Positions 32,411-43,496 of a stretch of DNA of 64,000 nt are shown here, in pieces. Below the pieces are notes generated by a model. That model was not told where the DNA came from, ran no database searches, and saw only the letters and a program-made list of their open reading frames with translations. This stretch comes from Phil1 sp040767925 (GTDB taxonomy: Bacteria; Bacillota; Clostridia; Christensenellales; CAG-138), in assembly GCA_040767925.1 (NCBI GenBank), contig JAXGNN010000002.1, forward strand, positions 1 through 64,000, given 5' to 3'. Within the stretch, counting starts at the first letter, position 1, and each line of letters opens with the position of its first letter. A program made the position numbers and the translations under genes.

Positions 32411-33892
32411 ATGATACGCGGATTCGACAACGAGAAATACCTTTCCCTGCAGTCCGAAAGGATACGCGAGCGCATCGCCCAGTTCGGCGGCAAGCTTTAC
32501 CTCGAGTTCGGGGGCAAGCTCTTCGACGATTACCACGCCGCGCGCGTGCTGCCCGGCTTCGCGCCCGACAGCAAGGTCAGGATGCTCCTGCAGCTTGCGG
32601 ACCAGGCCGAGATCGTCATCGCCATCAACGCGGCGGACATCGAAAAGAACAAGGTGCGCGGCGACATCGGCATCACCTACGACCTCGACGTGCTGCGCCT
32701 CATCGACGCGTTCCGCGCCATCGGGCTCTATGTGGGGAGCGTGGTGCTCACGCAGTTCTTCGGCCAGTCCGCCGCAGTCGCCTTCCAGGCGCGGCTCGAG
32801 GGCCTCGGCGTGCGCGTATACCGCCATTATCCCATTGAGGGCTATCCCTCGAACGTGGAGCTCATCGTCAGCGCGGAGGGCTACGGAAAGAACGACTATA
32901 TCGAAACCGCGCGCCCGCTCGTCGTCGTGACCGCGCCCGGCCCCGGCAGCGGCAAGATGGCCACCTGCCTCTCGCAGCTCTACCACGAGCACAAGCGCGG
33001 CGTGCTCGCGGGCTACGCGAAGTTCGAAACCTTCCCCATCTGGAACCTGCCGCTCAAGCATCCCGTCAACATCGCCTACGAGGCGGCGACCGCCGACCTC
33101 AAGGACGTCAACCTCATAGACCCCTTCCACCTCGAGGCCTACGGCGAAACCACCGTCAACTACAACCGCGACGTGGAGGTGTTCCCCGTGCTGGCGGCGA
33201 TCTTCACGGAGATCTACGGCAACTGCCCCTATAAATCCCCCACGGACATGGGCGTCAACATGGCGGGACATTGCATCGTGGACGACGAAGCCTGCCGCAA
33301 GGCCGCCAAGCAGGAGATCATCCGCCGCTATTACGCGGAGAGCTGCGTCGCGCGGCAGGGCCTTTCGGACGGCTCGGGCGCGTACAAATGCAAGCTCCTC
33401 ATGAACCAGGCGAGCGTCTCCGAGGCGGACAGGCCCGTCATCGCCCGCGCGCTCGCGAAGGCAGAGGAAACGGGGCAGCCCGCCGCCGCACTCGAACTTC
33501 CCGACGGCTCCATCGTGACGGGCAAAACGTCCTCCCTCCTCGGCGCGTCGGCCGCGCTCCTTCTCAACGCCTTAAAGGCGCTCGGCGGCATACAGGACGA
33601 CATGCACCTCATTTCCCCCATCATCATCGAGCCCATACAGGATTTGAAGATACGCCACCTGGGCAACCACAACCCGCGGCTCCACTCGGACGAAATCCTC
33701 ATCGCCCTCTCCATCTGCGCGGCGACGAACCCCACGGCGGACCTCGCCATGCGCCAGTTGCCCAAGCTCCGGGGATGCGAGGCGCACTCCACGGTCATCC
33801 TCTCCGCCGTGGACAGCGTGACCTACAAGAAGCTCGGCATCAATTTGACCTGCGAGCCGCAGTACCAGTCGAAGAAGTTATTCCATAAGTAA
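32411..33892 (+). CDS. DUF1846 (UPF0371) family protein
   Basis: 493 residues from ATG 32411, five bases after GGAGG. It is full length for DUF1846: N-terminal RIAQFGGKLYLEFGGKLFDD, then VVTAPGPGSGKMATCLSQLY near 180, a P-loop-like glycine/lysine segment, and NIAYEAATADLKDVNLIDPF near 220. The C-terminal part contains HNPRLHSDEILIALSICAAT. The family is cytosolic and widely conserved in Firmicutes, with a nucleotide-binding look but no proven reaction. Expression appears to pass through a leader terminator. Confidence 0.85.
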   Translation: MIRGFDNEKYLSLQSERIRERIAQFGGKLYLEFGGKLFDDYHAARVLPGFAPDSKVRMLLQLADQAEIVIAINAADIEKNKVRGDIGITYDLDVLRLIDAFRAIGLYVGSVVLTQFFGQSAAVAFQARLEGLGVRVYRHYPIEGYPSNVELIVSAEGYGKNDYIETARPLVVVTAPGPGSGKMATCLSQLYHEHKRGVLAGYAKFETFPIWNLPLKHPVNIAYEAATADLKDVNLIDPFHLEAYGETTVNYNRDVEVFPVLAAIFTEIYGNCPYKSPTDMGVNMAGHCIVDDEACRKAAKQEIIRRYYAESCVARQGLSDGSGAYKCKLLMNQASVSEADRPVIARALAKAEETGQPAAALELPDGSIVTGKTSSLLGASAALLLNALKALGGIQDDMHLISPIIIEPIQDLKIRHLGNHNPRLHSDEILIALSICAATNPTADLAMRQLPKLRGCEAHSTVILSAVDSVTYKKLGINLTCEPQYQSKKLFHK

Positions 33893-33942
33893 TATCGGGG
33901 AAAGGGAATTCCTCCAAAGAAGCGTCGGAGATGCTGTGATCG

Positions 33943-33971
33943 CAGGGCCGATTCCATATCGGCCCTGTTTC
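33943..33971 (+). terminator. Terminator after the DUF1846 gene
   Basis: CAGGGCCGAT (33943-33952) pairs with ATCGGCCCTG (33958-33967), then TTTCAT. Convergent position between two genes; it may serve both. Confidence 0.75.
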
Positions 33972-34056
33972 ATATCCATATGGCCTGTTGATCCGCTCTC
34001 CTGCGGAGGCGCCGGGGAGGGTTCTGTTTGCAGGCAAGCGGAACCGCCCCTAGGTT

Positions 34057-34959
34057 TTAGATCGGTCTTTCCTTCACAGCGTCCGCCGGCCCGATATGCC
34101 CGGAGAGGAGGGGCGAAGCCGGATCGTGCGCGGCGCGGTTTCGCGAAACGGCCGCGGGGTTGTAGTTCGCGTAGCAGTATAAGCAGCCGTTCGGGCAGGT
34201 GTTGTACGCGCCGACGTCGACGCTCTCGTGGCAGCCGCATTCCTTCCTCTGGTTCCTGTCCCGCGCGGCGTTGAGGCGGCGCCCGGTCAGGCGCTCGAAG
34301 AGCGCGCCGTCGACGCAGCGGCCGTGGGATACGCCGCATTCGGAAAGGTCGATCTTCTCCGCGCAGGTCTCAAGGACGATATGACGCTTTGCTGCGGTTT
34401 CGGCAAAACGGCGGGCGAGCGCGCGCATCGCCGCCTCGTCCATCGGGAGGACGCCGAGTCCCCGCATGTTGCTTTGCGTGTTGCGGTAGAAATCGATAAA
34501 GCTGACGACGCATTTCTCCGTGAAACCCTCGAGCCGCTTTGCGATTTCCCCGAAGTACCGCGCGTGATAATCGGGCGTGTAGCGGCTCGATAAAAAGATG
34601 GGGTCGTAGCGCCAGACGACGCGCTCCCGCCCGATCTTTCTCGAAAGCTCCTGAAACGCGGGGATGAGGACTTCTCTTTTCGAGGGGACGTTCCCCTCGA
34701 CATCCCGCCCGTAGGCGGTCAAAGTGAACTGGAAGTAGTACGGGTACGGCTCGATCTCCCCGAGCCTTGGCAGCATCGGCGCGGGGTTCTTCGTCCAAAA
34801 TACGATGCCGTCGACCGTGTCCGGCGAGAGCGCGATCCGGCTGATTTGGGCGGGGTTGAAGGGATTGCGGACTAAGACGAACCCCTCCCGAAGCCGGTTG
34901 AGAAACCATTCGGAATAGTGCGCCGGGATATCGGTTCTCCTGCTCGCGCTGACGATCAT
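34057..34959 (-). CDS. DUF1848 family protein
   Basis: 300 residues. It matches DUF1848 in its opening MIVSASRRTDIPAHYSEWF, in VDGIVFWTKNPAPM near 48, and in a cysteine cluster at the end: CGCHESVDVGAYNTCPNGCL followed by YCYANY (about 243-268). The cluster and the TIM-barrel-like layout recall radical SAM or iron-sulfur proteins, but the CxxxCxxC signature of radical SAM is at the C-terminus rather than the N-terminus. Function unknown. It lies just downstream of the ABC-F gene on the same strand (16-base gap) and may be transcribed with it. Confidence 0.8.
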   Translation of the reverse strand: MIVSASRRTDIPAHYSEWFLNRLREGFVLVRNPFNPAQISRIALSPDTVDGIVFWTKNPAPMLPRLGEIEPYPYYFQFTLTAYGRDVEGNVPSKREVLIPAFQELSRKIGRERVVWRYDPIFLSSRYTPDYHARYFGEIAKRLEGFTEKCVVSFIDFYRNTQSNMRGLGVLPMDEAAMRALARRFAETAAKRHIVLETCAEKIDLSECGVSHGRCVDGALFERLTGRRLNAARDRNQRKECGCHESVDVGAYNTCPNGCLYCYANYNPAAVSRNRAAHDPASPLLSGHIGPADAVKERPI

Positions 34960-34975
34960 TCGACTCTCCTATCGA

Positions 34976-36442
34976 TCAAAGCTCGATCACCCTTGTCGCG
35001 ACGTGTTCGACGAAGGCGCGGTCGTGCTCGACAAAGAGCATCGAGGGCCGCCCCTCGCCAAGGAGGGATTCGATCTGCATGCGCGAGAGGACGTCCACAT
35101 AGTTCAACGGCTCATCCCAGACGTAGAGGTGCGCGCGCTGGCAGAGACTTCGCGCGAGGAGCACCTTCTTCCTCTGCCCGGCGGAGAAGGCGCGCATGTC
35201 CTTCTCGAACTGCACGCGCGGGAAATCGAGCTTGCGAAGGATGGTCAGGAACAGGCTCGGGTCGACGCCCTCGTATGCGGCGTACTCCATAAGGCCGCCC
35301 GCGAGGAAAGAGGTATCCTGCGGCACATAGGAGATGATAAGGCCGGAAGCGAGGCGCACGAGGCCCGCGTGGGGGATATCCTCCCCCGCGACGAGCTTCA
35401 CGACGCTCGACTTGCCGCAGCCGTTCGGTCCCGTGAGCGCCACGCGCTCCCCCCGCCTCAAATCTAAGGAAAAGCCGGAAAAGACCTCGCGCCCGGGATA
35501 GGCGACGGCGAGGTCGCGGATCTCAAGCAGGCGCTCGCTCCTGTGGAGGAGGGGGTGCACGGCGAGGTTCTCGTTGCGCTCGATGTTCTTTAGGAGCTTG
35601 GATTTTTCCTGAACCGCGCTCTCGCGCCGCTTCTCGATGGCCTTGGCGCGCTTCATCATCTTCGCCGCCTTGTGGCCGACATAGCCCCGGTCTCCCGCGC
35701 CGGAGCCGATCTTCGTCGCCTCCACCGCGTCCGACCAGCCGGCGGTACGCCGGGCGGCGTCCGTCAGGTGGTGGATTTCGCCCATGAGCTTCTCGTTCTC
35801 GGAAAGCTCAAACGCGTCCTGCCGCTGCTTGTTCTCCCACCACTGCGAGAAGTTGCCCTTCATCACCGCGATGTTCGCCCGGTTGATGGAGAGGATGTGG
35901 TCCACGCACCCGTCGAGAAAGGCACGGTCGTGGCTCACGAGGATGAAACCCTTCTTCGCGTTGAGGTAGCCGCGCACGATGTCGCGCGCGCGCATATCGA
36001 GGTGGTTGGTGGGCTCGTCGATGAGCAGGAAGTTGTTCTCCTTGAGAAACAGCGCCGCGAGCAGCGCCTTGGTGCGCTCCCCGTGGCTCAACGTCGAAAA
36101 CGGGCGGTAGAGCGCGCCCTCGTCCACCTGCAGGAGGCTGATTTCGCGCACGATGCGCCAGCGCTCACGGCAGAGGCTGATTTCCTCGAGGAGATCGAGC
36201 GTGTCCCGCTCCATGTCCGGCACCTCGAAAGGGAAGTAATCGAAGGAAACCGACGCCGAAATCGCCCCGGAATACTCGTACTTCCCCATGAGGAGGTTGA
36301 GAAACGTGGTCTTGCCGCGCCCGTTTCTCCCGGTGAAGCCGAGCCTCCAGTCGGTGTCGATCTGGAAGGACACATGCTCGAATATGTTGTCGTAGCTGCC
36401 CTCGTAGCAGAAGGTGAGATCGGAAACGGATATCAGCGACAT
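34976..36442 (-). CDS. ABC-F ATPase, Lsa-like ribosome protection type
   Basis: 488 residues from ATG 36442 (AAAGGGGG upstream); an upstream in-frame extension is leader sequence. Two ATPase domains, no membrane span. Domain 1: Walker A GRNGRGKTTFLNL near 40, signature LSHGERTK near 125, Walker B FLLIDEPTNHLD near 145. The linker (about 185-290) contains a coiled coil. Domain 2: GPNGCGKSSVVK near 320, FSAGQRKKVLLAR near 400 and LYVWDEPLNYVDV near 420. The size, the W-rich GNFSQWWENKQ and the short linker fit the Lsa/Vga group that dislodges lincosamide, streptogramin A or pleuromutilin drugs from ribosomes. A housekeeping translation role cannot be excluded. The leader holds a 3-codon frame, as usual for inducible members. 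Confidence 0.78.
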   Translation of the reverse strand: MSLISVSDLTFCYEGSYDNIFEHVSFQIDTDWRLGFTGRNGRGKTTFLNLLMGKYEYSGAISASVSFDYFPFEVPDMERDTLDLLEEISLCRERWRIVREISLLQVDEGALYRPFSTLSHGERTKALLAALFLKENNFLLIDEPTNHLDMRARDIVRGYLNAKKGFILVSHDRAFLDGCVDHILSINRANIAVMKGNFSQWWENKQRQDAFELSENEKLMGEIHHLTDAARRTAGWSDAVEATKIGSGAGDRGYVGHKAAKMMKRAKAIEKRRESAVQEKSKLLKNIERNENLAVHPLLHRSERLLEIRDLAVAYPGREVFSGFSLDLRRGERVALTGPNGCGKSSVVKLVAGEDIPHAGLVRLASGLIISYVPQDTSFLAGGLMEYAAYEGVDPSLFLTILRKLDFPRVQFEKDMRAFSAGQRKKVLLARSLCQRAHLYVWDEPLNYVDVLSRMQIESLLGEGRPSMLFVEHDRAFVEHVATRVIEL

Positions 36443-36543
36443 AAACAGAAGACCCCCTTTGGGTTTCACAGAATGCGCGCGACGGAAACGGCGAACGCGG
36501 GCACGGCGTCCCGCCATACCCGATTTGCCGAAACAACAGCCGC

Positions 36544-36555
36544 TTAGTCGCGCAT
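36544..36555 (-). promoter_or_regulatory. Leader peptide candidate MRD in front of the ABC-F gene
   Basis: ATG CGC GAC TAA directly behind the strong binding site AGGGAGAAAGGG, about 100 bases before the ABC-F start and about 30 after the promoter. Short leaders of this kind sense stalled ribosomes in ABC-F genes. GC-rich stems follow (GCGGG pairing with CCCGC). Confidence 0.45.
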
Positions 36556-36587
36556 TCCCTTTCTCCCTTACAGACGGTCTTTTTGAT

Positions 36588-36616
36588 AATATAGCATATC
36601 CTTTTAGGATTGTCCA
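36588..36616 (-). promoter_or_regulatory. Promoter of the ABC-F gene
   Basis: TGGACA (36616-36611), a 17-base spacer, and TATATT (36593-36588) with an upstream TGC that makes an extended -10. Confidence 0.7.
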
Positions 36617-36654
36617 TTTCACAATTCGTTCAAATTAACATTACAGTGCGTATG

Positions 36655-36682
36655 TTGCGCCCTTTTATGTGCATGGTAAAAT
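36655..36682 (+). promoter_or_regulatory. Promoter of clpB
   Basis: TTGCGC (36655-36660) and TAAAAT (36677-36682) with a 16-base spacer, 50 bases before the start. No CtsR direct repeat (AGGTCA type) or CIRCE palindrome was found. Confidence 0.45.
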
Positions 36683-36731
36683 GTTGCTGTGAGAATGAGA
36701 ACATTGGTTCTTATGGCTGGAGGTAATTTGA

Positions 36732-39318
<2,587 letters not shown>

Positions 39319-39326
<8 letters not shown>

Positions 39327-39351
39327 CAATTGACAATGGAAAATTGACAAT
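39319..39351. repeat. Dispersed AATTGACAAT-type repeat, copy 2
   Basis: GATAATTGACAATTGACAAT followed by GGAAAATTGACAAT. It includes the clpB stop codon (39324-39326). The same units occur after the mannosyltransferase gene at 29874-29905. Confidence 0.65.
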
Positions 39352-39381
39352 CCAGGGAACGCCGCCGCGGCGGGGGATTGT

Positions 39382-39449
39382 AGGGCGGATTCCGGCGGCC
39401 GCAGCCTAGTGTCCGAGGGCGTATCCCGCCCGAGGGCCATATCCGCCCT
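39382..39449 (+). terminator. Large stem-loop after clpB, terminator or palindromic repeat
   Basis: AGGGCGGAT (39382-39390) pairs with ATCCGCCCT (39441-39449), with GC-rich internal pairing, followed by TATTCTTT. With the repeat before it, the whole stretch 39319-39449 looks like a small repeat element used as a transcription end. Confidence 0.6.
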
Positions 39450-39461
39450 TATTCTTTGCCT

Positions 39462-39477
39462 CAATAGTAAACTATTG
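39462..39477. promoter_or_regulatory. Operator candidate for the XRE regulator
   Basis: Perfect palindrome CAATAG-TAAA-CTATTG about 80 bases before the membrane protein gene, next to AT-rich promoter-like sequence (TTGTATTTG, TATACT). Confidence 0.45.
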
Positions 39478-39559
39478 TATTTGTTTTGTATGATATACTT
39501 GACATTATGTCGTTTATCGATTATCCTGTACCCGTAGAGAAACCAGGAGTATACTAATA

Positions 39560-40096
39560 ATGAATGCAAACATACTGATCATTGCGGTCATCGTAGCGGG
39601 GGTTATCCTCTTTATTGCGGCGGCGGCTGTCGCTTATTCCATGATGCGGCGCAGCCGCGGCGGCGAACAAAAATTTGACGAACGGCAGACCCTCGCGCGT
39701 TTCAAAGCCTACCGCGCGGCGTTCTGGACGCTGGTCGCCTATCTTACTCTCAACGCTTTGTACGCAAGCGTATCCGGGCAAAAGTGGGGCGACGCGATCG
39801 TGGAGCCGTTGACGGGCATCTGCGCCGCCTTCACGGTGTTCGTAGTGCTGTGCGTATTTTCGGACGCGTACTTCGCGCTCAACGAGAATCGCCGCCTCTA
39901 TTTAATACTGTTCGCGGTAATCGCAATCGCCAACGGCGCGCTGGTAATCCTCAATGCGGCGTCCGGGGATGGATTCATCACCGACGGCGCGCTCAATTTC
40001 CACGTGATGAACATCGTCGTGCTCGCGATGTTCGTGATCCTCTTCATCGCGCTTGCGATCAAGGCGCTCATCGCCCGGCGGGAAGCGAAGGAATAA
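39560..40096 (+). CDS. Small membrane protein paired with an XRE regulator
   Basis: 178 residues with four to five membrane spans: ILIIAVIVAGVILFIAAAAV at 4-25, one at about 55-70, ICAAFTVFVVLCVFSDAYFA near 90, YLILFAVIAIANGALVIL near 115, and IVVLAMFVILFIALAIKAL near 155. A cytosolic loop contains GGEQKFDERQTLARFKAYRA, a motif seen in DUF3169/DUF6773-like proteins that are encoded with small XRE regulators. The regulator gene starts 12 bases after the stop. Function unknown. Confidence 0.75.
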   Translation: MNANILIIAVIVAGVILFIAAAAVAYSMMRRSRGGEQKFDERQTLARFKAYRAAFWTLVAYLTLNALYASVSGQKWGDAIVEPLTGICAAFTVFVVLCVFSDAYFALNENRRLYLILFAVIAIANGALVILNAASGDGFITDGALNFHVMNIVVLAMFVILFIALAIKALIARREAKE

Positions 40097-40108
40097 GCGG
40101 GGCGCGTT

Positions 40109-40315
40109 ATGAAAAACCTCAGGCTCAAGGCGGCGCGCGCGGCGCTCGACCTCTCCCAGCAGGAACTGGCCGACGCGGTGGGCGTGTCCCGCCAGACGAT
40201 CAACGCCATCGAGATGGGGGACTACAACCCCACGATCAACCTCTGCATCGCCGTCTGCCGCGCCCTCCATAAGACGCTCGACGAGCTTTTCTGGGACGGC
40301 GGCGAGCGGAGCTGA
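40109..40315 (+). CDS. XRE-family transcriptional regulator, YozG-like
   Basis: 68 residues, essentially one helix-turn-helix: LKAARAALDLSQQELADAVG then VSRQTINAIEMGDYNPTINL, ending LDELFWDGGERS. This size and the RQTI(N/Y)AIE recognition helix are typical of the compact YozG/DUF6773-linked regulators. It is translated with the membrane protein before it and probably autoregulates through the palindrome at 39462-39477 (inference). Confidence 0.9.
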   Translation: MKNLRLKAARAALDLSQQELADAVGVSRQTINAIEMGDYNPTINLCIAVCRALHKTLDELFWDGGERS

Positions 40316-40405
40316 CGCGCTTTCGCTGATGAATCTTCGCCAGATGATCTCTCTATAAGCAAACCAGGCGGCCGAAAGGCCGCCCGGTGCGTTTATCTAT
40401 TGTTT

Positions 40406-41503
40406 TTACCTTTCCTTCACCTTCGCGAAGATCATCCTGCCCGCGGAGGTCTGGAGCGCGCTCGTCACGACCACGGCGACCTCCTCGCCGAGGAGCCTTC
40501 TCCCGCCGTCGACCACGATCATCGTGCCGTCGGCAAGATACGCCACGCCCTGCCCCGCCTCCTTGCCCTCCTTCATGATGGAGACCGTCATCTCCTCGCC
40601 GGGGAGGAGCACGGGCTTGATGGCGTTGGCGAGCTCGTTGATGTTCAATACGGGCACGCGCTGCACGCCCGCGACCTTGTTGAGGTTATAGTCGTTGGTG
40701 ACGACCACGCCGCCCATATCGTAGGCGAGCTTGATGAGCTTGGCGTCGACCTCGGGAATGTCCTCGTAATCCGTCTCCACGACCTTGATGGGGATATCGA
40801 GCTCCTCCTGCATGGTGTTGAGGATGTCGAGTCCGCGCCTGCCGCGGTTGCGCTTTAAGGGGTCCGCGCTATCGGCGATGTGGCGAAGTTCCCGAAGGAT
40901 GAACGCGGGCACGACCACGTTGCCTTCAATGATTCCCGTACGGCAGATGTCCGCCACGCGCCCGTCGATGATGACGGACGTGTCGAGTATCTTCGGCCGC
41001 GCCATCACGCTCGCCTTGCCCGCCTTTTCCCTCCCGCCGCGCTTGAACCAGGAGGGCGTGTTGATTTCGCCCTTCCGCTTCGTGACGACCGTCCACCCGA
41101 GATAGCCGAAGGTGAAATACAGCGCCGCGTTGATGATGAACGCGAGCCAGTTGAGCGTCATTTTCATGGTCAGCGTGCTCACGAGAAACGCGATCACAAG
41201 CCCCACGATCAGCCCCACCACGCCGAAGAAGATCTCCGCCATGGACATTTCGGAAAGCCTGCTCTCGACCGCGGCGACAAAATGGGTAAAAGTCTCAATC
41301 AGCCGCGGGGCAATAAAATAAGTTATGATTGCGAGTAAAAGCGCCCCCGCGATATAGATGAGCACTACGCCCCATTCCAACAGCCTCAGATGCATGTCGA
41401 TCAGCCCGAAGAAGACCAACAGCTCGTTCACGCCCTCGACCACGGCGACGCCCAGTCCCGCCCCGATGAGCATCAATACAGCTCTTGCAACCTTTTTTGC
41501 CAA
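40406..41503 (-). CDS. yacL: PIN/TRAM domain membrane protein YacL
   Basis: 365 residues. Four membrane spans in the first 145 residues (VLMLIGAGLGVAVVEGV; WGVVLIYIAGALLLAIITYF; IFFGVVGLIVGLVIAFLVST; WLAFIINAALYFTFGYLGW). Then a PIN nuclease domain (KILDTSVIIDGRVADICRTG near 173; LKRNRGRRGLDILN; VTNDYNLNKVAGVQ) with four conserved acidic residues, and a TRAM RNA-binding domain (LPGEEMTVSIMKEGKEAGQG) at the end. The family is an RNase linked to rRNA turnover. It is transcribed after carD (27-base gap), the classic Firmicute gene order. Confidence 0.92.
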   Translation of the reverse strand: MAKKVARAVLMLIGAGLGVAVVEGVNELLVFFGLIDMHLRLLEWGVVLIYIAGALLLAIITYFIAPRLIETFTHFVAAVESRLSEMSMAEIFFGVVGLIVGLVIAFLVSTLTMKMTLNWLAFIINAALYFTFGYLGWTVVTKRKGEINTPSWFKRGGREKAGKASVMARPKILDTSVIIDGRVADICRTGIIEGNVVVPAFILRELRHIADSADPLKRNRGRRGLDILNTMQEELDIPIKVVETDYEDIPEVDAKLIKLAYDMGGVVVTNDYNLNKVAGVQRVPVLNINELANAIKPVLLPGEEMTVSIMKEGKEAGQGVAYLADGTMIVVDGGRRLLGEEVAVVVTSALQTSAGRMIFAKVKER

Positions 41504-41529
41504 AGCGGCTTCACCTCTTTATTTGATTA

Positions 41530-41997
41530 TTAAATTCCGATCGTCAGGAACAGCTCTTCCGTATCCCTGCCGCTCGCCGCGGCCAATTCCGTGACGAGCA
41601 CCTGCCGCGCGGAGGCGAGCATTTTGCGCTCCCCCGCGGAAAGGCCTTTTTCCTCATCCCGTTTCTGCAGGCATTTTACCACGTCCGCCACGTCGTAGAT
41701 GTTGCCGCCGCGCAGCTTGTCGTAGTTCTCGCGGTAGCGCCTGTTCCAATTGTCGCACTCCGCGAGGGGCTCCTGCCTGAGGAACGCAAGGACATTGTCG
41801 CACTCGGCGTCGGTGATGATGTAGCGCAGCCCGACCTTTTCCGCGGTGTCTACGGGCACCATGGCGGTCATTTTGCCCAGGATGAAACGCAGCACATAGT
41901 ACTTCGAGGTGATCCCGAGGACTTCGCGATCCTCGATCGCCTCGATCACGCCGACGCCGTGCATGGGATAGCAGACTCTGTCTCCCACACGGAACAT
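41530..41997 (-). CDS. CarD-family transcription regulator
   Basis: 155 residues. The N-terminal RNA-polymerase-interacting Tudor-like domain reads FRVGDRVCYPMHGVGVIEAI to VPVDTAEKVGLR (1-65). The C-terminal domain is helical (ECDNWNRRYRENYDKLRGG; LSAGERKMLASARQVLVTEL), matching CarD. It stabilises open promoter complexes, typically at rRNA promoters. It lies upstream of yacL. Confidence 0.93.
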   Translation of the reverse strand: MFRVGDRVCYPMHGVGVIEAIEDREVLGITSKYYVLRFILGKMTAMVPVDTAEKVGLRYIITDAECDNVLAFLRQEPLAECDNWNRRYRENYDKLRGGNIYDVADVVKCLQKRDEEKGLSAGERKMLASARQVLVTELAAASGRDTEELFLTIGI

Positions 41998-42084
41998 GGC
42001 CGTACCTACCTTTCAAACGGATTTGCACACCTCTGCCGATATTATTACCTATTGTATATTCTAACATCCCTTCGGGCGAACTGT

Positions 42085-42138
42085 CAAAAGAAAAGGACCG
42101 GGGACCGCCGGGGGCGCTTCTCCCCCGACAGTCCCCGG
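42085..42138 (-). terminator. Terminator of the tldD-tldE operon
   Basis: On the minus strand CCGGGGAC and CGGGGG pair with CCCCCG and GTCCCCGG (outer and inner stems separated by 3-base bulges), followed by TCCTTTTCTTTT. It starts 27 bases after the tldE stop. Confidence 0.85.
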
Positions 42139-42164
42139 GATTTACCGGTTCTTTCCCCGGCCCG

Positions 42165-43496
42165 TCACTGGCCCGAAATCATCAGGCTGTCGAAGAGGAT
42201 GCTCGGGCTGCCAAAGGCGCTGCCGCGTGGTATGCCGAAGAACAAATCGCTCCCCAGCGCGACGACGCCGTTCAACAACTGCATGAACGAGCCGCTCACC
42301 GTGATCTGGTCCACGGCGCGGACACGCTTGCCGTTTTCCACGAGCGCGCCGTTCGCCACGAGCGAGAACTCGCCCGACACGGGGTTGAGCCCTGCGTGCA
42401 GGCCCGAAACGTCGGCGATGACGAGGCCGGAATCCAACTCCCGCACGAGCTCGTCAAAGCTCCTGTCGCCGGGCGTGATATAGAAGTTCGAGGGCATCAC
42501 GCTCACGGGGGCGTCCGCGTTCGCGCGGCCGCCGTTGCTCGTGGAGGGGACGCCCGCCTTCTTCGCGGTCTTGAGGTTGTGCAGGAACGCGCGGAGTACG
42601 CCGTTTTCCACCACCGCGGTCCTGACGCTGGGCACGCCCTCGTCGTCGAAGGCGCGCTCGTAATCGGGATAAAACGGGTCGTCGAGTATGGTGATCGCCT
42701 CCGAGGCGATCCTCTCCCCGAGCTTATCCTTGAAGAGCGTGAGGCCCTTCTGCGCGCTGTCCCCCGAGAACATCGAGGAGAACGCGTCGAGCAGATCGGC
42801 CATGGCCTCGTTTTTGATGAGCACCCGGTATTTGCCCGCCTTTACGGGGGATGCGCCGTGCTGCGCCACGGTCTTTTCAACGGCCTCCCTCGCGCACGCG
42901 TCGACTTCGAAGATGCCGTCTCCGCTGCGGAAGGCGAAGGCGTTTCGCACGTCCTCCCCCTCCTTGGTGACGGGCATCGCAAAGGAATAAGCCTGGCAGC
43001 TGTCGTCCGCTGCGTCGAGCCCGAGGGTGTTGCTGATGCGCACCTCTCCCTTGCCGCTCTGGACCTCGCAGTACATCATGCGCTGCACGCGCGCGTCCGC
43101 GGCCTTGGCCGCCTTCTCAAGGGAGAAGGCGAGCTCGATCTTCTCCGCCTCGCCGAGGTGGTATGCTCTCCTATCCTTCTTCTCGAGCGCCGCGTAACCG
43201 CATTTGCCCTGCATGGGGTGATCGTCCTCGTTCTCGACGGCGCGGGCGTTGTCCATCGCGCGCGCGACGAGCGCCTCGGGGTCTTCGAGCGTCTGCGTGA
43301 ACGCGTAGCCGTCCTTGCCCGCGTATTTGACGCGAAGGTTCAGCCCGCCCTTGACGTTGACCTCGTAGGTCTCGATCTCGCCCTCGAGCACGTTCACCGA
43401 GAACGACTCGTCCTTGCGGTAATATGCCTCCGCCGCCTCGCAACCCTTCGCGAGCGCCTCTTTAAAAAGGACTTCCTTAAACTCTCTGTATTCCAT
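42165..43496 (-). CDS. pmbA: TldE/PmbA metalloprotease subunit
   Basis: 443 residues from ATG 43496, which overlaps the tldD stop as TGATG. It carries the family features VNVLEGEIETYEVNVKGGLN, VRISNTLGLDAADD, and LRAFLHNLKTAKKAGVPSTS near 320, and ends VVALGSDLFFGIPRGSAFGS. It lacks the HExxxH zinc site, as expected of the TldE/PmbA partner. TldD and TldE form a heterodimer that digests unfolded or leader peptides, for example of microcin B17 and related peptides. No RiPP precursor is seen next to it. Confidence 0.92.
   Translation of the reverse strand: MEYREFKEVLFKEALAKGCEAAEAYYRKDESFSVNVLEGEIETYEVNVKGGLNLRVKYAGKDGYAFTQTLEDPEALVARAMDNARAVENEDDHPMQGKCGYAALEKKDRRAYHLGEAEKIELAFSLEKAAKAADARVQRMMYCEVQSGKGEVRISNTLGLDAADDSCQAYSFAMPVTKEGEDVRNAFAFRSGDGIFEVDACAREAVEKTVAQHGASPVKAGKYRVLIKNEAMADLLDAFSSMFSGDSAQKGLTLFKDKLGERIASEAITILDDPFYPDYERAFDDEGVPSVRTAVVENGVLRAFLHNLKTAKKAGVPSTSNGGRANADAPVSVMPSNFYITPGDRSFDELVRELDSGLVIADVSGLHAGLNPVSGEFSLVANGALVENGKRVRAVDQITVSGSFMQLLNGVVALGSDLFFGIPRGSAFGSPSILFDSLMISGQ

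Noticed and set aside
31925..33271. 448-residue minus-strand frame spanning the sigma gene and the DUF1846 gene
   Set aside because: It crosses two divergent promoters and a terminator and is antisense to a conserved DUF1846 protein.
36683..36731. CtsR or CIRCE operator in front of clpB
   Set aside because: No AGGTCA-type direct repeat or long CIRCE palindrome could be found; only a short imperfect dyad around AGAAC/GTTCT is present.
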